Part shown: in pieces, positions 45,109-54,892 of the stretch
How the letters are laid out: every line of letters begins with the position of its first letter
How positions within the stretch are numbered: the first letter of the stretch is position 1
Assembly (NCBI GenBank): GCA_020692325.1
Contig: JAIMKR010000002.1
Span: forward strand, 20,370 to 84,369
Length of the DNA: 64,000 nt
Reading direction: 5' to 3'
From: Desulfocurvus sp.
GTDB taxonomy: Bacteria; Desulfobacterota; Desulfovibrionia; Desulfovibrionales; Desulfovibrionaceae
Translations under genes and position numbers: made by a program
Notes under the pieces: generated by a model
What the model was told of the DNA's origin: nothing
Databases searched by the model: none
What the model saw: the letters and a program-made list of their open reading frames with translations, nothing else

Positions 45109-46034
45109 GGAAGCAACTGTGCGAGGCCCTGTGCGCCATGGCCAGGACCGACGACTCCATGTTTTTTTTCACCGGCGATCTTGGGTTCAGAGCTCTGGAG
45201 CCCCTGCGTGACGCTCTGGGTGAACGCTTCGTCAACGCTGGCGTGGCCGAACAAAATATGATCAGTGTGGCCGCAGCCATGGCCCGCGACGGCTGGCGTC
45301 CGTGGTGCTACAGTATCGCACCGTTCTGCTTCGCCCGGCCCTTCGAGCAGATCCGCAACGACGTGTGCCTGCACCATCTGGGCGTGCGGCTCATAGGCAA
45401 CGGCGGTGGCTACGGCTATGGTGTGATGGGGCCCACGCACCACGCCGTGGACGACTACGGCGCGCTGCTGACCCTGCCGCGCATCCGCGTGTTCGTGCCC
45501 GTTTTCACCGAAGATGTGGTCCCGGTCGTGACACGCATGGCCGCAAGCGACGATCCAGGCTATCTACGCCTTGGCCAGGGCGTGCTGCCCGAGGACGAAT
45601 CCGCTCCAGCCTACGCGCCCTGGCGGCGCGTGCTCGGCGGAGGCGGCCCGGCTGCTGTGGCCGTCGGCCCCATGGCCGGCGTGGCCTGGGGCGCCCTGCG
45701 CGTCCTGCCCGAGGCGGTACGGCCGGAGCTGTGGGCCCTGGCGGAGCTACCCGTGTCGCCTACAGAGCTGCCGGACGGACTGCTGGCCCGACTGAGCGCC
45801 GGCGCGCCGCTCACCGTCATCGAGGAGCATGTGGCCCACGGCGGCGCGGGCCAGATGCTGGCTTACGCTCTGTTGCTGCGCGGCGTCGCCCCGCGCGTGT
45901 TCACGCACTTATGCGCCAGGGGGCTAGACCTCGGCGAATACGGCTCGCAGCAGTTTTTACGCGAGCGCTGCGGCCTCTCGCCCGAGGCCATCCGCGAACA
46001 TTTTCTGACCATGGCGGGGGGAAAAGGGGCATGA
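45105..46034 (+). CDS. Transketolase-like protein, C-terminal subunit
   Basis: The 309-residue partner carries the pyrimidine-binding domain with the catalytic Glu in FVNAGVAEQNMISVAAAMA, and IGNGGGYGYGVMGPTHHAVDD (His-rich sugar-binding loop), then the C-terminal domain (about 180-305). It starts at ATG 45105 within an ATGA overlap with the N-terminal subunit. Its own stop overlaps the SDR-GT2 gene, so three proteins are translationally linked. It should form a heterotetramer with the preceding subunit. Confidence 0.85.
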   Translation: MRKQLCEALCAMARTDDSMFFFTGDLGFRALEPLRDALGERFVNAGVAEQNMISVAAAMARDGWRPWCYSIAPFCFARPFEQIRNDVCLHHLGVRLIGNGGGYGYGVMGPTHHAVDDYGALLTLPRIRVFVPVFTEDVVPVVTRMAASDDPGYLRLGQGVLPEDESAPAYAPWRRVLGGGGPAAVAVGPMAGVAWGALRVLPEAVRPELWALAELPVSPTELPDGLLARLSAGAPLTVIEEHVAHGGAGQMLAYALLLRGVAPRVFTHLCARGLDLGEYGSQQFLRERCGLSPEAIREHFLTMAGGKGA

Positions 46035-47992
46035 CCGATCCCAACATCAAGGCCTTGCGCGGCCCCATCCTCGTGCTCGGCGGCGGGGGGTTCATCGGCG
46101 CGAGCTTGTTTCTCCGGCTCTACGCACAGCGGCAGGATGTGTACGCAGTGGTTCGCAAGACGCCCTGCTGGAGGCTTGCCGGCATCGTGCCCGACCGCAT
46201 TTTCGAGGTTGATCTGACCGACCGTTCTGCCGTGGTCGATCTGCTCGGCACCATCCGACCGCAGACCGTCTTCGACTGTGCCGCCTACGGCGGGTATTCT
46301 TTCGAGAAGGACTACCTGCTCATCCACAGGACGAATTTCCTGGCTGCCGTGGACCTGCTGGAACACCTCGCCCAAGAGCCCTTCGCCGCGTATATCCACG
46401 CGGGCAGCTCCTCGGAGTACGGGCTCAACTGCGCCGCCCCGCGCGAAGACGCCCCAGCTTACCCCAACAGCCACTACTCGGTGAGCAAGGTCGCCATGTC
46501 CGGGTACCTGCGCTACCTGGGAACCGTACGCAGTCTGCCGGTGGCCAACCTGCGTCTGTACTCCGTTTACGGGCCCCTGGAAGACACCTCGCGACTGATG
46601 CCCCAGCTGCTGCACCACGCATTGGCGGGGGAATATCCACCGCTGGTGAACCACGACACCTCACGCGATTTTGTCTATGTTTCCGACGTAGTGGAGGCTT
46701 TCATCCTGTCCGCCGTACGCATGCACCCGGAGATGTATGGCAAGTCGTACAACATCGGCACGGGTGTGCGCACCACCATGGCCGAGTTGGCCGCTCAAAC
46801 CAGGGAACTTTTTCATATCAAAGCCGAGCCCGAGTTCGGCTCCATGCCACCGCGCAAGTGGGACTTGGCGGACTGGTACGCCAATCCGGCCCTCGCCCGC
46901 GAAGACTTCGGCTGGGAGGCCCGGGTACCGCTGAACCTCGGACTTTCCAAGATGGCCGAGTGGGTGGGCGGGGTTTCCAAGGCGGACTTTGAACGCAGCA
47001 CCAAGCTGGCACAGCCAGACCGTAAGCGCAGCGTCAGCGCCATCATCGCCTGCTACCGCGACGGTCAGGCCATTCCACACATGCACCGGCGGCTCACAGA
47101 AACCTTTGCGCGCATCGGCTGCGACTATGAGATCATCTTCGTCAATGACGGCAGCCCCGACGACTCCGCCCAGGTCATCCGTGACATCAGCGCAAGCGAT
47201 GAACATGTGCTGGGCATCACCCACAGCCGCAACTTTGGCAGCCAGATGGCCTTCCGCAGCGGCATGGAGCTGGCCACCATGGACTCGGTGGTGCTGCTCG
47301 ACGGCGATTTGCAGGATCCCCCTGAGCTCATCGAGAAGTTCTACGCCAAGTGGGAGGAAGGGCACGACGTCGTCTACGGTGTGCGCGTAAAACGCGAGAT
47401 GCCTATTTGGCTGGAGTGGTGCTACAAGCTGTTCTACTGGCTGTTTTCAGTCATGAGCTACATCAAAATTCCACGCGACGCCGGGGACTTCTCGCTTATC
47501 GACCGCAAGGTGGTGGGCTGGATGCTGGCCTGCCCCGAACGTGACCTGTTCCTGCGCGGCATTCGCGCCTACATGGGGTTCCGGCAGGTGGGGGTGCCCT
47601 ACGTACGGCCCGAGCGAATGTTCGGTCACAGCACCAACAACCTCATCAAGAACATCGGTTGGGCTAAAAAGGCGCTGTTCTCCTACAGCAACGCGCCGCT
47701 GTACGCGCTCACCAGTCTCGGTTTCGCCCTGCTCCTCCTCTCGGTGCTGCTTAGCGCGCTGGCCCTCTTCCTGCGCTTTTACAGCCCGGAGACAGCCCCG
47801 CGCGGCATCACCACTGTTTTGCTTGGCATTCTCTTCTTCGGCGGGCTCAATCTGTTCGGCCTGGGCATCATCGGCGAGTATCAGGGCAAAATTATGGAAG
47901 AGGTCAAGGGCCGGCCGCGACTCATCCGCGCGGCCATCATCCGCCACGGCAACGTCTCCGAACTGCTGCCCGACGGCAGCGCACGGCGTTAG
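46031..47992 (+). CDS. Fusion: NAD-dependent epimerase/dehydratase plus DPM-like glycosyltransferase
   Basis: One 653-residue frame joins two enzymes. Residues 1-310 or so are an extended SDR: GGGGFIGASL, AGSSSEYG and catalytic YSVSK. Residues about 335-650 are a GT2 of the polyprenyl-phosphate type: SAIIACYRDGQ, VNDGSPDDSAQ, LLDGDLQDPPELI, followed by two C-terminal TM helices (about 555-580 and 595-620) as in GtrB/ArnC. The SDR would finish a nucleotide sugar and the GT2 load it on undecaprenyl phosphate. No frameshift joins them; the linker is continuous. It overlaps the preceding gene (ATGA). Confidence 0.88.
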   Translation: MTDPNIKALRGPILVLGGGGFIGASLFLRLYAQRQDVYAVVRKTPCWRLAGIVPDRIFEVDLTDRSAVVDLLGTIRPQTVFDCAAYGGYSFEKDYLLIHRTNFLAAVDLLEHLAQEPFAAYIHAGSSSEYGLNCAAPREDAPAYPNSHYSVSKVAMSGYLRYLGTVRSLPVANLRLYSVYGPLEDTSRLMPQLLHHALAGEYPPLVNHDTSRDFVYVSDVVEAFILSAVRMHPEMYGKSYNIGTGVRTTMAELAAQTRELFHIKAEPEFGSMPPRKWDLADWYANPALAREDFGWEARVPLNLGLSKMAEWVGGVSKADFERSTKLAQPDRKRSVSAIIACYRDGQAIPHMHRRLTETFARIGCDYEIIFVNDGSPDDSAQVIRDISASDEHVLGITHSRNFGSQMAFRSGMELATMDSVVLLDGDLQDPPELIEKFYAKWEEGHDVVYGVRVKREMPIWLEWCYKLFYWLFSVMSYIKIPRDAGDFSLIDRKVVGWMLACPERDLFLRGIRAYMGFRQVGVPYVRPERMFGHSTNNLIKNIGWAKKALFSYSNAPLYALTSLGFALLLLSVLLSALALFLRFYSPETAPRGITTVLLGILFFGGLNLFGLGIIGEYQGKIMEEVKGRPRLIRAAIIRHGNVSELLPDGSARR

Positions 47993-48043
47993 GCACCCAT
48001 GCTCCAGCGCGTGTTTTTCGCCACTCTCACACAGGATGTCGCG

Positions 48044-48490
48044 ATGAACAGACCCGCGGAAGGGTGCCGCCACGAAACCTTACGGCAGATCATTCGTTTC
48101 GGCCAAGCCGGGGTAGTGAACACGGCATTCGGCTACGCCGCCTATGTGGCATGCGTCCTGGCTGGGCTCACGCCGTGGGTGTCCCTGCTTGTTGCCACCC
48201 CCTTGGGCATGCTTTTCAATTTTTTCACAACCGGGAGATTCGTCTTCGGCAACAAGTCGCTCCGGCTGCTGCCGCGTTTTATCGTGGCTAGCGCCGTGCT
48301 ATACGTCATCAACCTTCTGCTGCTGCGGATGTTCCTCGCTGCTGGAAGCGGGCCCCTGCTTGCCCAGATCTGGTGCGTCTGCCTTCTCGTGCCACTAACC
48401 TTCGTCATCTTTCGCCGCGGGGTTTTTCATGGAAAAGCGGACAGCGCGGCGGACGACCGGAACGGCAACGACTCACAGGAAAAATCATGA
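48044..48490 (+). CDS. GtrA-family membrane protein (lipid-linked sugar flippase)
   Basis: About 148 residues from ATG 48044 (AGGATGTCGCG upstream; ATG 47999 would add 15 residues). Four hydrophobic helices and the N-terminal RFGQAGVVNTAFGYAAYV and central TPLGMLFNFFTTGRFVF segments are typical of GtrA, which is thought to flip undecaprenyl-phosphate-linked sugars across the inner membrane. Lying directly after a GtrB-like fusion, it completes a GtrA/GtrB pair. Its stop overlaps the methyltransferase start by four bases. Confidence 0.8.
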   Translation: MNRPAEGCRHETLRQIIRFGQAGVVNTAFGYAAYVACVLAGLTPWVSLLVATPLGMLFNFFTTGRFVFGNKSLRLLPRFIVASAVLYVINLLLLRMFLAAGSGPLLAQIWCVCLLVPLTFVIFRRGVFHGKADSAADDRNGNDSQEKS

Positions 48491-49404
48491 CAAGCAACGC
48501 TCGCCTTGTCCAACGCGGCTGCCCGGTGTGCGGCACGCCGGTTGTTGACGCTTCCCCATTCCTCGCGCGCAAAATCCACGAGGACAGACTTTCCGCCTAC
48601 AGCTATGCCTCACGCAAAGAACCGGAGTTCATGCACTACAAGCTGCTGCGCTGCGACCGCTGCGATGTGGTCTTCGCCGGCGAGGTGCCGGAAGGCCTGC
48701 GTCTGGATGAGGCTTACCACGAAGCGGCATACGACTCCCATGTGGAGGCGGCGCAGGCCGCAGAGAGCTATGAGCGCTCCCTCTCGCCCCTGCTGCGGCA
48801 GCTGACCACGCACCGGGCCGTGCTAGATATCGGGACCGGGACGGGGGTCTTCCTGCTGCGCATGCGGGCCAAGGGATTCACTGAGCCCGCAGGCATCGAG
48901 CCCTCCGAGGCAGCGGTCCTGGCGGCCGAAGCGTCCATCCGACCGAGTATCCGGGTGGGCATATTCCGGGGCGACGAATTCCCGCCTGAAACCTTCGACT
49001 TGGTCACCTGCTTCATGACGTTGGAGCATGTTCAAGAGCCACGTGAGGTGGCGCATGGTGCTGCGGCGCTGCTGAAACCAGGAGGCATGTTTGCCATTGT
49101 GGTGCATGACTGGCGGGCCTGGAACAATCGCCTACTGGGCGCCCGCTCACCGATCATCGACATCGAGCACCTGCAGCTGTTCTCGCGGCACAGTGCAGCG
49201 CGTCTGCTCGAAGACGCCGGACTTGACGTGATCCACGTTGGCTCCTTCCGCAACAACTACCGCTTGGCCTACTGGAATCGGCTGCTGCCTCTGCCCTCCC
49301 CACTGAAAAAAACGATGGCCACCGGACTGCGCCTGACGGGTCTGGGAAACGCGCGTATCTCCCTGAACGTGGGCAACCTATTGCTCGTCGGTCAAAAGCC
49401 ATAA
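48487..49404 (+). CDS. SAM-dependent methyltransferase with N-terminal zinc-ribbon-like region
   Basis: The 305-residue protein opens with a probable metal knuckle (GCPVCGTP ... LRCDRCDVVF) and then has a class I SAM-binding domain: AVLDIGTGTGVFLLRM (motif I), IEPSEAA, FDLVTCFMTLEHVQEP (motif IV/V). Such proteins in polysaccharide clusters methylate sugars or carrier lipids. It starts inside the gtrA-like stop codon. It is the last gene of the GC-rich half of the island. Confidence 0.82.
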   Translation: MTSNARLVQRGCPVCGTPVVDASPFLARKIHEDRLSAYSYASRKEPEFMHYKLLRCDRCDVVFAGEVPEGLRLDEAYHEAAYDSHVEAAQAAESYERSLSPLLRQLTTHRAVLDIGTGTGVFLLRMRAKGFTEPAGIEPSEAAVLAAEASIRPSIRVGIFRGDEFPPETFDLVTCFMTLEHVQEPREVAHGAAALLKPGGMFAIVVHDWRAWNNRLLGARSPIIDIEHLQLFSRHSAARLLEDAGLDVIHVGSFRNNYRLAYWNRLLPLPSPLKKTMATGLRLTGLGNARISLNVGNLLLVGQKP

Positions 49405-49726
49405 CGCCCCCCATCGAACATGGCGCCGAGAGCCCCCTTCAAACGATAGGGCATTTTCAGCGCACGGTTGCCCACTTCTGGGACATCCGGGGAAAAGCAA
49501 TGGGGGCCTGAGCTGGGCTGGGCTGGCTGAGCTTGATCTTTTCGAGTGCGCAACCTAAGGCAAAAGGCAAACTTGCACCGGCTTTTTCCATCCAGAATTT
49601 CCACGAACAACGCCATCAGAGAACGTTTACGAGGCGAATTTGTTTCGTCAGTCTTGAACGAATTCCCAGGAATGATCCGCCAACGTTAAGAATTCCTGCC
49701 GTCGAGAGCTACAAGGGGCATCTGCA
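49405..49726. other. Gene-free spacer inside the island
   Basis: This 322-base gap marks the change from GC-rich to AT-rich coding. A minus-strand 74-codon ORF has no ribosome site; its protein is not recognised. A short GGGCTGGGCTGGCTGAG repeat (about 49514-49530) is the only structure seen. Confidence 0.4.
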
Positions 49727-52003
49727 ATGAAAGTACAGCTTCAACATATATTTAATGGCATCGAGTGGGCGAGCCTCCTGCGGCGAGTCGATTGGTTCCT
49801 TCCAGGCGGAATTCTATTCCTTTATTTTTTGAGTGGCATGATGCAAATGGACTTTGCAGCGCCACAAGCTTTTTATAATGACAAAATCACAACCATGGTG
49901 ACAGCCAAAACGCTATTACAGTATAGAACAATTCTTACAAATTATCGTCTTGGTTTCCCAGCATATTTCAATATGCTGGGGTTCACGACATTGCCTTTAA
50001 CACAATACATATCGCTCTTTATATCGGCATTATTTTCAAAAAATATATTTACGATAATAAATATATATTACATGATAATTTTAGCTTTAAACTATTCTTC
50101 AGCATATTTCGTCTCTAGAAAATTTACTGCTGACAAAATAATCAGCTGCTTTGTCGGACTTTTTTTTGCATTTACGCCATATTTATTTTTTCGTGCCGCC
50201 ACCGGCCATGACACGCTTGCTGGATACTACAGCGTGCCGCTAGCGTTCCTCCTAGGCATAAGATTGGAAAATATTGCCGATTTCTCGTCCCTACGTAACG
50301 CTTACAAACACTACTTTAGCATAGCAACATGCTGCATTTTATTTGTCGTAGCTTACTCTGAAGCATATTATGCAGCATTTACGCTTATGCTGCTTGCTAT
50401 CATGGGTCTGATTCTAGGGGCACAAAAAAAGTCGTGGAAGCCCATTATTATTTCGGTAATTGCCTGTTGTTCCATCGCTATCCTCATCTTACTAGCACTT
50501 TCCCCTTCCTTTATATATCTCGCTAGTATCAGTGCGCACCTCACCACGCGTTCTTATACGGAACAGGCAATCGTCGGGACACGTTTTTCCGATCTCATTT
50601 GGACGGCAAGCCAATATTTCACTTTTCCAAAAGCGCACAACTATTTTTTGTGGCGTGGCAGCGCAGAGGGGTATGATTTCTGGCCAGGACTACCGCTGTC
50701 CCTTATCTTCTTAGGATTTCTATTCTTTCATTTCTTCGTCCGCGACGGGATTCAGACCTTTTGCGACAAAGACGCAAAACTCACAGCGCAACCAGCCACA
50801 ATCCGAGCCCTTTTAGCTTTTTCTGGTTTTAGTCTACTTTTCTCTATCCCATATGGCTTAGGCTTATTGTTTAATTTCTTCATAACACCAACAATCAGAA
50901 GCCAAAACAGAATTAGCGTTTTTTTCCTTTATGCCATGCTTCTGGCCTGTGCGTGCATCCTTGCCCAAGCAAAAAGGATATGCCACTTACGAAAAAAGGC
51001 CTCTGGGCGCATTCTGTTCGCGGGAGTCCTGCTCGTCTTTTTCCTTTTCAACTCGTACCCTTGGGTTGGCGGCTTTGCCCGGCAACAAAAGCAGCTTCTC
51101 TCTTCACCGATATACAAATCTGAGGTGAAGAGCTTGCACAACATACTGGTTGGCATTCACGCCTATTCGTGCCGAAAAGTGCTTCAACTCCCAATCACCT
51201 TTCACCCTGAGGCTCCGCAAATTGGCGCTTTTCTCCCTTACAATCACCTCTTGCCGTATATTCTTGACAACGTGAAAAGTGACACGGCGTGGAGCTATGG
51301 GTTGATGGAAAACGACCCTGCCTATCAAGTCCAGCAAATACTTTCAAGATTACCAGCGCCTTCTCTCGTTCCTTACGCTAGGTACCTGGGCTTTGATTCC
51401 ATGCTTGTGGAGAAACGCGCCTACTCAACAGATGAATTGCCGTTCCTCCAGCTAGCCTTGACCGATTCCGGCTGCCGGCTCGTCACCCAGGACGGGCTTC
51501 GTCAACTCTACTTGTTGCCCACAGTCCCCTCGCCGCAAGGGGATCCGTTCCCGTTCGCCGGGCGCTGGCTCAGCATAGCAGCGGATTCAGAGTGGCGGCC
51601 CACGCTGCGGACCGGGTGGACCGTCTTGCGCTCGGGAGTGGCCATGCCAACCCGGTCGCTGCAGACGTTTGTTGTACCTCTCCGAATCACGCCAACCAGC
51701 GGGGCCTGCATCGAAATGGAGCTGGGGCTTCCGCCCACCTTTGAGGGAACGCTACAAACCGAAGTATCCTGCGACGGCCATAAACTGGGTACGTGGGAAC
51801 TTCCAGCCAGCGGCGGCGGTGGCTCTCAGGTGAAACGTTTGGTCCTTACTGCAGAACAGACTGGCGGATTGCTTTTCCCAATCGTGACGTTCAACAGCAA
51901 GGTCAAGGACACTCCCCTGCGCGTGACCAAGACTCCGAAGAAGGAAATTGTTCCTGGGCTGTTGCTGCGACACATTCGCTTAAATACGCTCCCCGTTGAA
52001 TAG
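49727..52003 (+). CDS. Large multi-spanning membrane protein, GT-C-like
   Basis: A 758-residue protein has about eleven TM helices in the first 430 residues and a soluble C-terminal domain (about 440-758). The layout (N-terminal acidic loop DFAAPQAFYNDK after helix 1, long periplasmic tail) resembles GT-C glycosyltransferases that use lipid-linked sugars, but there is no decisive motif. Base composition is AT-rich with A/T-ending codons for the first 480 or so codons, then GC-rich near the 3' end. This mosaic suggests transfer or recombination. Start ATG 49727 has AAGGGGC about 8 bases upstream. Confidence 0.7.
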   Translation: MKVQLQHIFNGIEWASLLRRVDWFLPGGILFLYFLSGMMQMDFAAPQAFYNDKITTMVTAKTLLQYRTILTNYRLGFPAYFNMLGFTTLPLTQYISLFISALFSKNIFTIINIYYMIILALNYSSAYFVSRKFTADKIISCFVGLFFAFTPYLFFRAATGHDTLAGYYSVPLAFLLGIRLENIADFSSLRNAYKHYFSIATCCILFVVAYSEAYYAAFTLMLLAIMGLILGAQKKSWKPIIISVIACCSIAILILLALSPSFIYLASISAHLTTRSYTEQAIVGTRFSDLIWTASQYFTFPKAHNYFLWRGSAEGYDFWPGLPLSLIFLGFLFFHFFVRDGIQTFCDKDAKLTAQPATIRALLAFSGFSLLFSIPYGLGLLFNFFITPTIRSQNRISVFFLYAMLLACACILAQAKRICHLRKKASGRILFAGVLLVFFLFNSYPWVGGFARQQKQLLSSPIYKSEVKSLHNILVGIHAYSCRKVLQLPITFHPEAPQIGAFLPYNHLLPYILDNVKSDTAWSYGLMENDPAYQVQQILSRLPAPSLVPYARYLGFDSMLVEKRAYSTDELPFLQLALTDSGCRLVTQDGLRQLYLLPTVPSPQGDPFPFAGRWLSIAADSEWRPTLRTGWTVLRSGVAMPTRSLQTFVVPLRITPTSGACIEMELGLPPTFEGTLQTEVSCDGHKLGTWELPASGGGGSQVKRLVLTAEQTGGLLFPIVTFNSKVKDTPLRVTKTPKKEIVPGLLLRHIRLNTLPVE

Positions 52004-52917
52004 GGGAAGCCGCAAATCTTCGTATTGGACCGAGCCGATGGCACAAGAAGGGGGTACTCAAAACATTTTTTGTTTGTCAGGCGTGAGGATACTCATATCA
52101 TCCACCCTTATATTGTGCTGCACCCTGCCCCCCCCGAAACAAGACCCTTCAAAATATAAATTTTTCTGTTTTGACTCACTCGGTGACAGAGTTATGTTCA
52201 AAATAAAGAAACACGGTTCACGGATTCACAGATCGTATTCATACGCCAGACCGAAACGAAGAGGACCCACCAAGATTCATCGGCACACGCAAGTCTTGTG
52301 TGCCCAGGTACTTACTACCTGGTCTGGACGATGTAGCCAATGTCATGTGCCCAGCTTGAATGGAGCCGCACCACGTTTGCAGCACACCGCCACTGCACAA
52401 TTCCCCCTTCGCTTGCTTCCCGGGGAATTTTTAAGCCCCCCCATCCAGGGACGCGCACTCGTCGCAAAACTAACCGTTAAGTTCCCTGTACACCAATCGA
52501 TCGTACGCGCCGAAAGCGATCACGCGCTAACGGATGATTCGGCTACCTCCTCCACACCAAACCGAATTCAGGTCCGGAGTCGAAGTGCGAATTCCGCGGA
52601 GGCTGCGGGGCACTTGTTAACCGAACGCAAAAGATTACAACAACCTGATTTTAAAAAAAGCTATTTCACTGTCGAGGGCAGGATCCTACGAGTTCTATTC
52701 CGATTCAGTTGGAAAAATCTCCATTCCAATGTATTCCGAATTTGCTTCAAATGTATCAGTAAAAAATTGAGATCCTAAGGTAACTTATCAAGTGCACTTT
52801 GCATTTTCAATCGGCGGGCACAAGTGTAAAAATGTTTATGGCATATTGTGAAGAAAACCTTAGCACCGTTTGTAACAAGACACGTCAGGGAAATGCATTA
52901 AATCAAATATCAAAAGC
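52004..52917. other. Gene-free, possibly decayed region
   Basis: This 914-base interval lies between two convergently oriented membrane-protein genes. The only long frame (plus strand, ending 52778) has no ribosome site, starts inside the upstream gene and shows mixed, unprotein-like composition. I see no recognisable gene; it may be a decayed glycan gene. Confidence 0.45.
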
Positions 52918-54807
52918 CTAAGACGGCAAAAGTAATAGTATCTCGTTGTTGACAGTCATTACACAACCATGACGTGCTAGTTTTGGGATAAGACACTTCG
53001 TACTGTTGTCAAATACAACATAATAACCGGAGTCGAGGAGGGATTGTAAAAATAAGATTACTTGATCTTGAAATATCCATGTAAAAAACGGTGAATAAGA
53101 GCTTATGGGTACATACCCGTTCAAAGCGTAATAGTTAAGATCAAATTTTGTAGCAAAAAAAACTTTTTTAGAATAACTTGTATACTTTTTTAATAAAAAA
53201 ATTGTTTTGCCATTATTTGGCATTGGCACATCTTTATATAAAAGACAGTCACCATTAATAACGGAAGTCATTTGAAGCGAAATTCTATTGTGAATGTTTA
53301 TCGCATAGCTAAAAGACAATATTCCGACAAATATTGTTGCGCAAATTACCGAAATAGATTTATTGCCCGAACACATTTTATCGCAAGTCCAGCGATCGAA
53401 CAAATCTAGCAAAATAAAGAAAACAAAAATCAGCGACAAAGAGATATTAAGAATATTATTCTCTTCACTGCGGCCAAAAAAGTAAAGAGAATTGCCAACA
53501 GCGCAGGCAAGCGACAACCCCACAGTGTAGCACTGATTTGTAAGTTTTTTACGTAACTTGTATATAATTATTGCGACTAAGCTAAACACGGGGAAAACAT
53601 ACCAGTAAAACGAATGCCGACTGATTTGTTGAAACCCAATGCCAATTTTTTGATAATAACTTCCGTAATCCCAAATTTTCTGGGACTTAAAGAACAATAC
53701 AGTCACCAAAGAAAAAAGGCAGATAATGAATATGGAACTTGCCGACTTCACCGCGAATCTTTTAAAAACCTGAGGAAGAGTAATTGCAGGAGTCTTGCTA
53801 GCGCAATCAACTATGCATAGGACGACCAATAGTTGTAGGTACCCAACAGTATAAATTATTCCGAAGTTAGTTGAAGTCATAATAAGAGCACCGCAAATAA
53901 AGCCTATCAGCCAATGAAAAGGTCCGCAGTAAAAGATAGCCATAACCAGAAAAATCCATAAATCTAACCGGATAGGCGTAGTTTGAGGGCAACTAGTTAT
54001 TCCCCATGGGCTCGCATAAATACGGACGAGAACCAAACTCGCAACGAAAAAGGCCACAAGAGTTTTTTTACGAAATAACTGCAGCGCCAAATGAAACAGC
54101 ATAAGAATTGCCAAGTAATACGATAGCTGGCCAATAGATTGAAAGCTATTATATCCAAAGCCCATTTTAATCCACGCCGCTGCAATCAGCGAAAAGAGTA
54201 GATCATATTGAAAATACGTGTCTTTAATTTTAAAACCTTGCAAGATTCTCAGCGCTGGATCAAATATATAGCCACAGTCGAGCCACTCGAACCCGTCCGT
54301 CGCGATTAGACATATCGGCAATAGGATGATCGCGACAACGATAAAACCAGCAAGAACACTTTTCTTTAATAATAATGACATGAGGAAGCTGGCTATCAGC
54401 GCGAAGCAGGCTATAGGGAATCCAGTGGCCAACCTCTCTAGCAAACTAGATTTTCCGAATGTGCTATATGGCATTTTGAAATGGGCCAAGCTGTACAATA
54501 CCGCTATAGATATCAAAAGAATGATAACAGAATATCTCTTCTTTAGCTCAAATAATTTTATAAAATGGAGCATAATGACCGGGATAAATATATCTAGTAG
54601 AGTGACGCTATACAATACGAATAATTCTAGGCCATCCTGTTGCCTAACATCCAATATCCATGGTAATATATTCACTTCATCATAGTTTAGGTTGCAGGAC
54701 CAAATAAACGGCGCAGCAACAAAATATGCAACATGAAGAAAAGAAGCAAAGCAGCACGCAAAAGCTGTAATAATAGCAAGCTCATTATCTAAATTTTTAT
54801 ATAGCAT
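52918..54807 (-). CDS. Large multi-spanning membrane protein, AT-rich, glycan-related
   Basis: A 629-residue protein has about eleven to thirteen TM helices to residue 495 and a roughly 130-residue C-terminal soluble part. Asp/Glu after the first helix (NYDEVNILPW) and FDPALRILQGFKIKDTYFQYD recall GT-C mannosyl/arabinosyltransferase-like or O-antigen proteins, though no family is certain. Base composition is strongly AT-rich, unlike the surrounding genome, a clear transfer signal. It is oriented opposite to the other island genes and sits next to the right boundary remnant. Confidence 0.72.
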   Translation of the reverse strand: MLYKNLDNELAIITAFACCFASFLHVAYFVAAPFIWSCNLNYDEVNILPWILDVRQQDGLELFVLYSVTLLDIFIPVIMLHFIKLFELKKRYSVIILLISIAVLYSLAHFKMPYSTFGKSSLLERLATGFPIACFALIASFLMSLLLKKSVLAGFIVVAIILLPICLIATDGFEWLDCGYIFDPALRILQGFKIKDTYFQYDLLFSLIAAAWIKMGFGYNSFQSIGQLSYYLAILMLFHLALQLFRKKTLVAFFVASLVLVRIYASPWGITSCPQTTPIRLDLWIFLVMAIFYCGPFHWLIGFICGALIMTSTNFGIIYTVGYLQLLVVLCIVDCASKTPAITLPQVFKRFAVKSASSIFIICLFSLVTVLFFKSQKIWDYGSYYQKIGIGFQQISRHSFYWYVFPVFSLVAIIIYKLRKKLTNQCYTVGLSLACAVGNSLYFFGRSEENNILNISLSLIFVFFILLDLFDRWTCDKMCSGNKSISVICATIFVGILSFSYAINIHNRISLQMTSVINGDCLLYKDVPMPNNGKTIFLLKKYTSYSKKVFFATKFDLNYYALNGYVPISSYSPFFTWIFQDQVILFLQSLLDSGYYVVFDNSTKCLIPKLARHGCVMTVNNEILLLLPS

Positions 54808-54892
54808 TTACTACACACCCCAATATTTACGAATTTTGGGAATTCGCATCACTATGTGTACTCATGGGAGTTAAAGATACCACGACTGGAGC

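Noticed and set aside
45302-46030. N-terminal extension of the SDR-GT2 fusion
   Set aside because: It is a shadow frame of the transketolase C-subunit gene; the SDR start at 46031 overlaps the preceding stop in the usual ATGA manner.
51996-52778. 260-codon plus-strand ORF in the island
   Set aside because: It begins inside the preceding gene, has no ribosome site, and its protein is compositionally erratic with no motif.
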